A stretch of DNA of 6,392 nt from DALYLB01 sp046154695 (GTDB lineage: Bacteria; Acidobacteriota; Blastocatellia; RBC074): assembly GCA_046154695.1 (NCBI GenBank), contig JBJXFI010000300.1, positions 1 through 6,392 of the forward strand, given 5' to 3'. Of this stretch, positions 1 to 6,231 are shown one piece after another (position 1 is the first letter of the stretch; each line of letters begins with the position of its first letter). The notes under the pieces were generated by a model, which searched no databases, was not told where the DNA came from, and saw only the letters and a program-made list of their open reading frames with translations. The position numbers and the translations under genes were made by a program.

Positions 1-6
1 TCTGCC

Positions 7-90
7 GCCCGTTTCACGGGCTTGCGAGCGTTTCCGATGCGGTCCTGGGGCTTACGCCCCAGGCTATATGCTGTCGCCTGCTTCGCAGGC
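7..90. repeat. Cluster of three short perfect hairpins
   Basis: Three perfect inverted repeats lie almost end to end: GCCCG/CGGGC at 7-11 and 17-21 (loop TTTCA), CCTGGGGC/GCCCCAGG at 44-51 and 56-63 (loop TTAC), and GCCTGC/GCAGGC at 76-81 and 85-90 (loop TTC). None is followed by a T-run on either strand in terminator position; an 8-A run occurs at 108-115 on the + strand. Read on the minus strand, the third hairpin is closed by a GAA triloop inside GCGAAGC. The cluster looks like intergenic palindromic repeat DNA, or the structured 3' region of a gene outside the window. Its function is unknown. Confidence 0.6.
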
Positions 91-423
91 TGCAAAGATC
101 GAATTTCAAAAAAAACTCTAAACTTAACGCCATTGGGCTGAAGGCGGAACTCCGAACAATCTTCCTCGTTTTCCCGCCGTCACCAGGTATACAATCCCTT
201 CCAGATTCTCTCATTGTGCCGCTTTTCAGGCGAAATTTCACGCCCAATTTCGAAGCGTGTGAGAATCCGCAATGAATATCATCGACTGAGGAACATTTCG
301 CAATGATCGAGCGCTTGTCCGGGCCCTCTCCCGAAAAATGCGGGCGATTCTTCGCATCAACCACAGGCACAATGCTTGCAGGGTAAAAAGACGGATGCAA
401 ATAATTGCGAGGAACACCGCTGA
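91..423. other. Non-coding spacer upstream of the nitroreductase gene
   Basis: No convincing gene is seen in this stretch of about 330 bases. It is less GC-rich than the flanks and contains an 8-A run (108-115) and a CGAAAT/ATTTCG inverted repeat (231-236 and 247-252). A TATACAAT word at 188-195 resembles a -10 box on the + strand but has no good -35 partner at the usual spacing. A 27-codon ORF at 303-386 has a plausible GAGGAA site at 288-293 but no recognisable product. The promoter of the downstream gene probably lies here but cannot be placed with confidence. Confidence 0.45.
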
Positions 424-429
424 AAGGAG
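424..429 (+). promoter_or_regulatory. Ribosome binding site deciding the GTG start
   Basis: AAGGAG lies 6 bases before the GTG at 436. It is the reason for choosing this non-ATG start for the nitroreductase-like gene; no in-frame ATG lies nearby. Confidence 0.75.
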
Positions 430-435
430 CAAATC

Positions 436-1458
436 GTGAACACTGCGGACCACTCTCCCCAATCTCCCCAATCCCCATGGAAGATCGACGAGAAGAATTT
501 TCCCGCGGAGGGAAGCCTGCCTGAGCAGATCCGGTTTTTATTGGGGTACGCCATTCTGGCGCCATCCAGCCACAATGCGCAGCCGTGGTGTTTCGAGATC
601 GGGGAGGACGGCCGCCTTCGGATCTACGCCGATTACGATGGGTGGCTGCGCGTCGCGGATGCCGACCAGCGAGAATTGCATCTGAGCATCGGGTGCGCGA
701 TCGAAAATCTGGTGATCGCCGCCCGGCGATTCGGGATGGCGGCGCGCATCGAGTATCTGCCCGATCCCCAAAACAAGGCGTTGATCGCGGACATTTCGTT
801 CGACAAGGCAGGGGCGCGGGAGCTCGGCGGGCTGACCGTCCTGTTCGATGCCCTCCCCATTCGCCAGACCAATCACAAGACCTTTGATCACCGCCCGATC
901 GAACAGGCTGTGCTTCAGATCTTCCAGCAATGCTGCGAGGAGCCCGGCATCGATCTCTTTCTGACGAGCGAGGAGGAGATTCGGCAGCGATTCGGCGAAC
1001 TGATCGTTGGGAGCGACGCCGCGACCTTCGCCAATGCGGACTATCGGGAAGAGCTGGCCTACTGGATCGGAAAAGGCGTCTTCGGCACCTCGTGGCTGAT
1101 GTCACAGATCGGCCGCATGGCCATGGCCAATCTCAATTTCGGCAAGATGACGGCGCGAAGCGATGAATCGGTGCTGATGAGCGCGCCGGTGATGGGGGTG
1201 ATCTCGTCCTATGCCAACGACCGGGTCTCGCAGGTGAGGGGCGGACAGGTCTTCGAAAGAATCTATCTGACCGGCGCGCGGCTCGGCATCGGCATTCGCC
1301 CGATGAGCCAGATCTGCCAGGTTCCATGGCAGAAGAAGGCCCTTGCGGAATTGATTCCGCCCGGCGGCCTCACGCCGCTTCAGCCCTTTCTGCTGGGCTA
1401 TGTCGCGATCTCGCAGGAGCACACCCCGCGCAAATCCGTCGCGGAGGTTCTGCGGTAA
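436..1458 (+). CDS. Acg-family nitroreductase-fold FMN oxidoreductase
   Basis: Predicted 340-residue cytoplasmic flavoprotein of the nitroreductase superfamily, closest in pattern to the Acg (Rv2032-like) branch. Visible hallmarks in order: APSSHNAQPW at residues 42-51, the FMN-site signature; D-x-R-E-L at 77-81 followed by a GCAIENL helix (86-92); IRQTNHKTF at 142-150, the R-x-TN-x-x-F motif; SAPVMGVISS at 249-258; a helix with GGQVFERIYLTGARLGIGI (269-287) leading to the PMSQ turn (289-292); and PLQPFLLGY near the C-terminus (314-322). Length fits the Acg group, which is about 330 residues and is thought to carry two half-domains. The N-terminus has a short SPQ repeat (residues 7-14) encoded by tandem CCCCAAT units, and no signal peptide. 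Acg proteins are linked to dormancy and stress, but catalytic activity has been hard to show and some may mainly bind flavin. The substrate cannot be told from sequence. The gene precedes a metallothionein-like gene by 72 bases and may be co-transcribed with it. Confidence 0.87.
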   Translation: MNTADHSPQSPQSPWKIDEKNFPAEGSLPEQIRFLLGYAILAPSSHNAQPWCFEIGEDGRLRIYADYDGWLRVADADQRELHLSIGCAIENLVIAARRFGMAARIEYLPDPQNKALIADISFDKAGARELGGLTVLFDALPIRQTNHKTFDHRPIEQAVLQIFQQCCEEPGIDLFLTSEEEIRQRFGELIVGSDAATFANADYREELAYWIGKGVFGTSWLMSQIGRMAMANLNFGKMTARSDESVLMSAPVMGVISSYANDRVSQVRGGQVFERIYLTGARLGIGIRPMSQICQVPWQKKALAELIPPGGLTPLQPFLLGYVAISQEHTPRKSVAEVLR

Positions 1459-1481
1459 TACAAATGGCGCTTTGATAACCA

Positions 1482-1508
1482 GCCGCCGATGGCTCCGCCC
1501 TCGGCGGC
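1482..1508 (+). terminator. Intergenic hairpin without U-tract
   Basis: GCCGCCGA (1482-1489) pairs perfectly with TCGGCGGC (1501-1508) around an 11-base loop. It starts 23 bases after the nitroreductase stop. It lacks a T-run, so it is a weak candidate for an intrinsic terminator; a processing or stabilising element between the two + strand genes is equally possible. Confidence 0.35.
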
Positions 1509-1530
1509 CTTGACATGAAAGGATTCCGAG

Positions 1531-1716
1531 ATGGAAGAAGAACAGCTCACTTGCATGAATCCGGAATGCAGCTGCCCGGCCCCCCACGGGGGCGATTACT
1601 GCAGCGACTATTGCCAGGAACCCACCCGGGATCCTCGGCGGGATTTCGATCTCCCTCTCGATACCGGCCAAACCACGGAATGCCAGTGCGGACACGCTCC
1701 GTGCGTCACCGAATGA
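1531..1716 (+). CDS. Bacterial metallothionein-like Cys-rich small protein
   Basis: A 61-residue acidic protein with eight cysteines and two histidines in the order C-x4-C-x-C-x8-C-x3-C-x22-C-x-C-x4-C (Cys 8, 13, 15, 24, 28, 51, 53, 58). The blocks NPECSC, YCSDYC and CQCGHAPC match the general plan of short bacterial metallothioneins (SmtA/BmtA-like: Cys cluster, Y-C-x-x-x-C, then a C-G-H-x-x-C end). By family this would bind Zn or Cd, or possibly Cu, in the cytoplasm and buffer or detoxify metal. The middle linker (residues 29-50) is long, Cys-free and rich in Asp, Arg and Pro, which is unusual next to SmtA, where the clusters are closer together. The start is supported by AAAGGA at 1518-1523, 7 bases upstream. 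It sits downstream of the nitroreductase-like gene and converges with Hsp20. The alternative is a structural zinc-ribbon-like protein with no detoxification role. Confidence 0.72.
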   Translation: MEEEQLTCMNPECSCPAPHGGDYCSDYCQEPTRDPRRDFDLPLDTGQTTECQCGHAPCVTE

Positions 1717-1729
1717 AAGGAAAAGGGCT

Positions 1730-1764
1730 CCGGCCGCCGCTGCCGTGTCGAGCGCGACGGCCGG
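1730..1764. terminator. Hairpin between convergent genes
   Basis: CCGGCCG (1730-1736) and CGGCCGG (1758-1764) form a 7-bp stem around 21 bases. It lies in the 94-base gap between the convergent metallothionein-like and Hsp20 genes, where a bidirectional terminator would be expected. No T-run follows on either strand, so intrinsic termination is only a guess. Confidence 0.3.
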
Positions 1765-1810
1765 GTTGCAGCGAGAGTCTCCCCAAACGTTCCTCCCGCC
1801 GTAACTGGAT

Positions 1811-2299
1811 CTATTTGACCTTGACCTCGATCTGCTTCGCCTTTGCCTCTTCCCGTTTCGGCATCGCGACGCGCAGAACGCCTTCCTTGAATTCGGCATC
1901 GATCTTGCTTGCGTCGATGAATCCCGGAAGCGCGAAGCTGCGGGTGAATTCACCATACCGTCTTTCGACCCGATGGTAATTCTCCTTCTTCATGTCTTCC
2001 TCGAACTTCCGCTGACCGTGAATCGTCAACACATTGTTCTCGATCGAAACGGTCACATCCTCCTTCTTCACCTCGGGCAGTTCCGCCTTCACCACGACTT
2101 CGTTCTCGTTTTCATAGATGTCGCATGCGGGCGCCCAGGTCGACAGCGACCAGTTCTCCTCTCCAAAGGGTTGCAGGAAGGGGCTCGATCCTTCGCCCAG
2201 AAACCGGCTGATGCGTTCCTGGAACTGACGAAATGGATCGTACCCGACCATCTCCCGAAATCCCTTCGGCGCCATTGCGGTTGTCGGTTTGCTTGCCAT
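1811..2299 (-). CDS. Hsp20 / alpha-crystallin small heat-shock protein
   Basis: A 162-residue ATP-independent holdase chaperone that binds unfolding proteins in the cytoplasm and forms oligomers. Domains: a variable N-terminal arm (1-54) with aromatic patches (YDPFRQF, 20-26); the alpha-crystallin domain (about 55-150), opening with APACDIYE and containing ELP (73-75), the VLTIHGQR strand (90-97) and the signature GVLRVAMPK (140-148); and a short C-terminal tail with an I-x-V anchor (I157-V159), the motif that docks into neighbouring dimers. Length is normal and all key elements are intact. The ATG start is fixed by a strong GGAGGT site (2308-2313). It is transcribed in the same direction as the LysR gene but separated from it by 221 bases, so it probably has its own promoter. 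No CIRCE or HAIR heat-shock operator is visible upstream. Confidence 0.95.
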   Translation of the reverse strand: MASKPTTAMAPKGFREMVGYDPFRQFQERISRFLGEGSSPFLQPFGEENWSLSTWAPACDIYENENEVVVKAELPEVKKEDVTVSIENNVLTIHGQRKFEEDMKKENYHRVERRYGEFTRSFALPGFIDASKIDAEFKEGVLRVAMPKREEAKAKQIEVKVK

Positions 2300-2307
2300 T
2301 TGCTGTT

Positions 2308-2313
2308 ACCTCC
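2308..2313 (-). promoter_or_regulatory. Strong ribosome binding site of hsp20
   Basis: Read on the minus strand this is GGAGGT, 8 bases from the ATG at 2299. It is the strongest Shine-Dalgarno site in the window and consistent with high expression. Confidence 0.75.
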
Positions 2314-2495
2314 ATTGATAAATGTTTCTTTCTCAACCACCCTTGAAAAACCGCAAACACCGTGCCGGGAGCCCTCTCTTCCGCAAAGGCCGAGGTCTTC
2401 CGAGGTTACGGAAACGAGAGAGAAAAAACGGGAAAACAATGGGAATTTTCACGCATTTCACTGGTGAACTTTCGCAGAAAAATGGGCATGGTTCA
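2314..2495. other. Non-coding spacer between lysR and hsp20
   Basis: This stretch holds no gene. It presumably contains the hsp20 promoter (minus strand), but no convincing -35/-10 pair was found. It has an inverted repeat TTCCG/CGGAA (2398-2402 and 2409-2413), two direct TCTTCCG copies (2377-2383 and 2396-2402), and overlapping dyads TTCAC/GTGAA (2457-2461 and 2464-2468) and GTGAAC/GTTCAC (2464-2469 and 2491-2496). The part at 2416-2450 is purine/A-rich on the + strand. Confidence 0.4.
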
Positions 2496-2514
2496 CGCGC
2501 CGGGGATCGGCGCG
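2496..2514 (-). terminator. Hairpin after the LysR gene
   Basis: CGCGCCG (2496-2502) and CGGCGCG (2508-2514) form a perfect 7-bp GC stem with a 5-base loop, starting 6 bases after the LysR stop codon. On the minus strand a TTTTT run follows about 15 bases later, too far for a textbook intrinsic terminator. The position still makes it the best candidate for the 3' end of the E1-ACT-LysR transcript. Confidence 0.45.
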
Positions 2515-2520
2515 GCCGCG

Positions 2521-3432
2521 CTATTTTTCGCGCGCGGGCGCCTTCGCGCGGGCCCCGCCGCCGGCAAAGGAGAGAAACGCCTCCGCGGCGTCCGAATAGC
2601 GGCTGTCTTTCAGGGAGACGAGCCAGACGGCGCGTTCATCCTCCAGATCCTCGACGCGAAGCGGAACGATTTCGCGGCGGGCCGCCGCTTCGCGGACGCT
2701 GGTTATGGGAACGATTCCCACGCCGTGGTTCTTCGCCACCTGTTCGCGTATCTGGGCGATGGAGGGAACTTCGGGAAGGAGATGGAGCGCGGCCTGATGC
2801 CGGCGAAAAACGTCAATCACCCGTTGGCGTGAGGGTGATTCGGGCTGATGGCCAATGAACTTCTCGGACGCGAGATCGGCGATGACGACCGTGGATTGCC
2901 GGGCGAATCGATGGGAGGGATGCACGATCAGCACCAGGGGGTCGCCGGTGAGAAAGACGGACTCGAACGCCTCATCGTCGGGCCGGAAAGCGAGGAGGGC
3001 AAAATCGAGGTGGCGCATGCCGAGCGAGGCGGGAATGCGATGGGCGGGCTGGCGAAGAATCTCGACGGGCGTCCCGGGCCGCTCGCGGGCGAACCCGGCC
3101 AACAGCTCCGGCACGATCGACACGGCCAGCCGCTCCGGCGCGCCGACCCGCAGGTCGCCCCGCTGCAGGTGCTGCAGTTCGTTGACCGAGCGGATCATCT
3201 CATCCCGCAACGCCAGCATGCGCCGGGCCTGCGCGTATAGCACCCGGCCGGCCTCCGTCAATTCATACTTGCGGCGATGCGTACGGTCGAAGATGGCCGC
3301 GCCGAGCTCCTCTTCCAATTTTCGCAAGGCGATGCTGACGGCGGGCTGCGTTCGAAACACGCGCTCGGCCGCGGCCTGAATGCCGCCCTCCTCGACAGCC
3401 GCAACCAGCATCTCAAGCTGCATCAGTTCCAT
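2521..3432 (-). CDS. LysR-type transcriptional regulator
   Basis: A 303-residue DNA-binding regulator of the LysR family. The N-terminal winged helix-turn-helix is clear: the helices around residues 18-37 carry the A-A-A-E-x-V...TQPAVS-x-A-L-R-K-L-E-E-E-L-G pattern, followed by the LFDR-like turn (IFDR, 47-50) and LTEAG (58-62). A linker helix runs to about residue 90. The inducer-binding periplasmic-protein-like domain follows (from GDLRVG, 92-97, to about 290) and ends in a short Ala/Lys/Arg tail. Its effector cannot be read from sequence. It is the last gene of a probable three-gene unit, 39 bases after the ACT-protein gene, so it may control that unit and itself; LysR regulators are more often divergent from their targets. 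The start is uncertain: ATG at 3432 has only a weak GGGG-type site, and an in-frame ATG at 3423 (residue 4) is an alternative. Confidence 0.93.
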   Translation of the reverse strand: MELMQLEMLVAAVEEGGIQAAAERVFRTQPAVSIALRKLEEELGAAIFDRTHRRKYELTEAGRVLYAQARRMLALRDEMIRSVNELQHLQRGDLRVGAPERLAVSIVPELLAGFARERPGTPVEILRQPAHRIPASLGMRHLDFALLAFRPDDEAFESVFLTGDPLVLIVHPSHRFARQSTVVIADLASEKFIGHQPESPSRQRVIDVFRRHQAALHLLPEVPSIAQIREQVAKNHGVGIVPITSVREAAARREIVPLRVEDLEDERAVWLVSLKDSRYSDAAEAFLSFAGGGARAKAPAREK

Positions 3433-3471
3433 ATCGCCCCAAATACGGAGACGAAGCCGGGAGGCCGTGGG

Positions 3472-3987
3472 TCACCCGATCACCGCCGCCGCGCCGCGCA
3501 GCGTGGCGATTCCGCTTCGCGGAAGCGTGACCGCCCCCCCCCGCGCCAGCTCCGTGATCCCCAACGGAGAAAGCGATTCCAGAATCTGATCGAGAATCGA
3601 TGTCGTATCGGTGAACTCGATGATCATCTCCCCGTCGAGGTCGGCGACGATCTTTCCCTGAAACTCGCGCAGCAGATGATGAAGCTGTTTCTCGGCGTCC
3701 TGGTCGGCCGCGCGCACTCGAATCAGCGCCACTTCCCGCTGAACGAACAGCTCGTTGGTGAACCCCGGCGCCTTCAACACGAGCACCCCCGGCTCGAGTT
3801 CCCTGGCCAGTTCCACCGCCGTCTCGTCATCGCTCGTGAAGGTGATCGTCATCCACGTCGCCGTGGGATCGAGCGTCTCGGCCGCCGCCAGCGTGTCGAT
3901 GTTGACCCCGCGCGCCGCGAAATGGCCCGCCAGGCGATCGAGCTCCCCAAAACGATTTTCCACCAGAACAAGAAAAGTGTGTCTCAT
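3472..3987 (-). CDS. Acetolactate synthase small-subunit-like ACT protein
   Basis: A 171-residue protein resembling IlvH/IlvN, the regulatory subunit of acetohydroxyacid synthase. The N-terminal ACT domain (about 2-75) begins MRHTFLVLVEN and keeps N11, G14, N29 and A36 at the same numbers as E. coli IlvH, where this region forms the valine-binding interface. A second ferredoxin-like domain follows (about 83-155, from VQREVALIRV), ending in ELARGGAVTLPR (146-157), which matches the VARSG-V-x-L-x-R end of IlvH. Family role: stimulate the ThDP-dependent catalytic subunit and confer valine feedback inhibition. No large-subunit gene (ilvB/ilvI) or ilvC is in the window; the partner upstream is a different ThDP enzyme, E1 of keto-acid dehydrogenase. 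I chose ATG 3987 because it aligns with the IlvH N-terminus and has GGAAAAG upstream; an in-frame TTG at 3999 would add four residues. Alternative role: an ordinary AHAS subunit displaced from its partner. Confidence 0.82.
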   Translation of the reverse strand: MRHTFLVLVENRFGELDRLAGHFAARGVNIDTLAAAETLDPTATWMTITFTSDDETAVELARELEPGVLVLKAPGFTNELFVQREVALIRVRAADQDAEKQLHHLLREFQGKIVADLDGEMIIEFTDTTSILDQILESLSPLGITELARGGAVTLPRSGIATLRGAAAVIG

Positions 3988-4013
3988 AGTCTTTTCCAAC
4001 GCGGCCTCTCGGT

Positions 4014-4032
4014 GGGGGCCCTGCCGGCCCCC
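4014..4032 (-). other. GC-rich hairpin between E1 and ACT genes
   Basis: GGGGGCC (4014-4020) and GGCCCCC (4026-4032) form a perfect 7-bp stem with a 5-base loop, only 4 bases beyond the E1 stop codon and before the ACT-protein gene on the minus strand. No U-run follows. In an operon this would more likely act as a 3' stabiliser or a partial block lowering downstream expression than as a full terminator. Confidence 0.5.
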
Positions 4033-4036
4033 GGGC

Positions 4037-6160
4037 TCAATACCGCGTCGTCTCCCGAATCGCCGCCATCAGGTCATCGACCTGCGGAAGCACGGCCTCC
4101 TCGACATCCGGAGCATACGGGACAAAGGTGTCCTCCGCCGAGACCCGGTTGACCGGCGCATCCAGGAAATCGAACAACTCCTTCGCGATGCGCGAGGCGA
4201 TCTCGGCCCCGTACCCGAACGAATGCATATCCTCATGGGCGATGATCACCCGGCTGGTCTTCTTCACGCTCCGCGAAATCGCCTCCCAATCGTAGGGGAC
4301 GAGCGTCCGCAGATCAATCACTTCGACGCTGCATCCCTCCGCCTCGGCCTGTTTCGCCGCGACCAGGGATTTCTGGACAAGCGCCCCGAACGTCACGATC
4401 GTCACGTCGCGCCCCTCGCGCGCGACCCTCGCCTTGCCGAAGGGGATCATGAAGTCCGCGCCCGGAAACCGGCTCTTGTTGTACGTCTGCCGGTAGAGAT
4501 GCTTGTGCTCCAGGAAGAGCACCGGATCGTCCGCGCGCAGCGCCGTGCGGAGCAGCCCCGCCGCGTCGAGCGCGTTCGACGGCATCACCACGCGCCATCC
4601 CGGAATCTGGGTGAAGAGGGAGACCGCCGACTGGGAATGGTAGATCGCCCCGCCGCGCAGGTAGCCCCCGATCGTCGTGCGAACCACCATCGGGCATTTC
4701 CAGGCGTTGTTCGACCGCCACCGCATCAGCGGAACCTCGTTGTGAAGCTGCTGATACGCGGGCCAGATGTAATCGAAAAACTGAATCTCCGCCACCGGCT
4801 TCAGCCCGCGGACGGCCATGCCGACCGAGCGGCCGATGATGTTCGCCTCGGCCAGCGGCGTGTTGAATACGCGCGCGTCGCCGAATTCGCGCTGCAGGTT
4901 GGCCGTCACCTTGAAGACGCCCCCCTTCCCCTTGACGCGGTCGAGATACTGCGACCGGCTCGCGTCCGCGACATCCTGCCCGAGGACGACAATCCGCGGG
5001 TCTCGTCTCATCTCTTCGTGCAGGCACCGGTTGATCAGGTCGACCATCGTCCCCTCGTTGCCCGACAGCTCCACCCGGTCCTCGGTGTCGAACGCAGCGG
5101 AGGTCGGATCGACATCGGGCGAAAAGACATACCGGCCCGCTTCATCCCGCGACGGCTGCCCGACGGCCAGCGCGCGATCCGCGGCCTCCTCGATCTCCCG
5201 ATCGACGGCCTCCCGAATCCGCCGCAGCTCCTCGTCCGTCGCGAGCCGCTCCCCCAGCAGGTAGCCCTCCATCCTGCGAATCGGATCGCGCCGCGCCTCG
5301 GCCTCCCGCTCTTCCGCCGGACGATAGAGCGTCTCGTCGTCCGACAACGAATGCGAATAGGGGCGCGTCACGTGCGCGTGAACCAGCGCGGGCGCGCGCC
5401 GTTCGCGGCACCAGGCGATCGCGCTCTCCATCGCATGGTAGCTTTCCAGGAAGTCCGTGCCGTCGCACTCCCGCACGAACAGATCCTCAAATCCACTCAC
5501 CAGCCGGGAGATGCTGCCCCCCGCAGTCTGCACCTCGACCGGCGTCGAGATCGCATAGCCATTGTCCTCGACCAGATAAAGCACCGGCAATCGCAGGTTG
5601 CAGGCCGTGTTGAGCGATTCCCAGAACTCCCCCTCGCTCGTCGAACCGTCTCCGCACGAGACATACACCAGCTCATCCTCCGCGAACTTCTCCGCGCGAT
5701 CCGCGATCTCCCGGATCATCGAATAGCGCATCCCGGCCTCCGCCGATCCGACCGCGTGCAGAAAATGGGTGCCGATGTTCGAGGATTTCGAGACCATGTT
5801 CAGCCGCCGCAGCCCCCAGTGCGACGGCATCTGGCGCGCCCCCGAATTGGGGTCGTCCTTGGCCGCCACCGCCCCCAGAAGCTGCTCATACGGCGTCATC
5901 CCCAATTGCAGGCAGAGCGCCCGGTCCCGATAGTGGCAATAGAACCAGTCCGTCCCCGGACGCAGCAGCATCCCCGCCGCCGTCGTCACAGCCTCATGCC
6001 CCGCGCTGCTGATCTGAAAATAGACCAGATTCTGCCGCTTCAGATTGACCTCCTTGTCGTCAATCCGCCGCGACATATACATCGTTCGATACGCCTCGAT
6101 CAGCGTAGCGACATCCCCCTCCACCCTTCTGGCGTAACCAATTGTCCGCATGCCTTTCAC
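4037..6160 (-). CDS. Fused E1 alpha/beta of 2-oxoisovalerate dehydrogenase
   Basis: A 707-residue fusion of both E1 subunits of a branched-chain 2-keto-acid dehydrogenase: ThDP-dependent decarboxylation of the keto acids of Val, Leu and Ile, with acyl transfer to lipoyl-E2. The alpha half (about 20-335) has GARQMPSHWG (107-116), the ThDP/Mg motif GDGS...DN (170-173, 199-200), AISTP-x-E-x-Q (203-211) and the loop SHSLSDDETLYR (269-280), in which H270 and S271 align with the catalytic His and phospho-Ser of human BCKDHA. A linker (about 336-370) joins the transketolase-like beta half (about 371-707), with TPLAEANIIG (434-443; E438), YHSQS (507-511; H508), K-x-LYR (553-557) and a C-terminal transketolase domain (from about 580). 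The SDD loop and K-x-LYR favour branched-chain over pyruvate substrates. Oddity: the usual S-P-E-x-F-F-x-H-x-PG after YHSQS reads SAVSLFTQIPG. The start is GTG 6160 (GAGG upstream); ATG 6151 is also possible. E2 and E3 genes are not in the window. Confidence 0.9.
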   Translation of the reverse strand: MKGMRTIGYARRVEGDVATLIEAYRTMYMSRRIDDKEVNLKRQNLVYFQISSAGHEAVTTAAGMLLRPGTDWFYCHYRDRALCLQLGMTPYEQLLGAVAAKDDPNSGARQMPSHWGLRRLNMVSKSSNIGTHFLHAVGSAEAGMRYSMIREIADRAEKFAEDELVYVSCGDGSTSEGEFWESLNTACNLRLPVLYLVEDNGYAISTPVEVQTAGGSISRLVSGFEDLFVRECDGTDFLESYHAMESAIAWCRERRAPALVHAHVTRPYSHSLSDDETLYRPAEEREAEARRDPIRRMEGYLLGERLATDEELRRIREAVDREIEEAADRALAVGQPSRDEAGRYVFSPDVDPTSAAFDTEDRVELSGNEGTMVDLINRCLHEEMRRDPRIVVLGQDVADASRSQYLDRVKGKGGVFKVTANLQREFGDARVFNTPLAEANIIGRSVGMAVRGLKPVAEIQFFDYIWPAYQQLHNEVPLMRWRSNNAWKCPMVVRTTIGGYLRGGAIYHSQSAVSLFTQIPGWRVVMPSNALDAAGLLRTALRADDPVLFLEHKHLYRQTYNKSRFPGADFMIPFGKARVAREGRDVTIVTFGALVQKSLVAAKQAEAEGCSVEVIDLRTLVPYDWEAISRSVKKTSRVIIAHEDMHSFGYGAEIASRIAKELFDFLDAPVNRVSAEDTFVPYAPDVEEAVLPQVDDLMAAIRETTRY

Positions 6161-6202
6161 CTGCCTTCCTCGAAACTTCGAACCACTCCCGCTATATCCT
6201 CA

Positions 6203-6231
6203 AAAGTACCCATCCTATTCGGCGGCGGCAA
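6203..6231 (-). promoter_or_regulatory. Tentative promoter of the E1 operon
   Basis: On the minus strand TTGCCG (6231-6226) and TACTTT (6208-6203) are 17 bases apart, a correct spacing but with imperfect boxes (4/6 and 3/6 of the sigma-70 consensus). It would place the transcript start roughly 35-40 bases before the E1 start codon. Offered only because it abuts the dyad at 6221-6258. Confidence 0.25.

Noticed and set aside
91..115. Intrinsic terminator formed by the third left-edge hairpin and the 8-base homopolymer run
   Set aside because: The run is A on the + strand, so a + transcript lacks the U-tract, and on the minus strand the U-run would come before the hairpin, not after it.
14..1105. 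A 363-codon open frame on the minus strand
   Set aside because: It runs opposite the nitroreductase-like gene and through the hairpin cluster. Its translation is Arg/Ser/Pro-rich and low in complexity, and it has no recognisable domain.
1102..1956. A 284-codon minus-strand frame across the metallothionein-like gene
   Set aside because: It overlaps three recognised genes in other frames and has Arg/Ser repeats typical of a shadow frame.
2342..2347. CTTGAA resembling a sigma-32 heat-shock -35 box near hsp20
   Set aside because: It is on the + strand, facing away from hsp20, and has no CCCCAT-type -10 at the right spacing.
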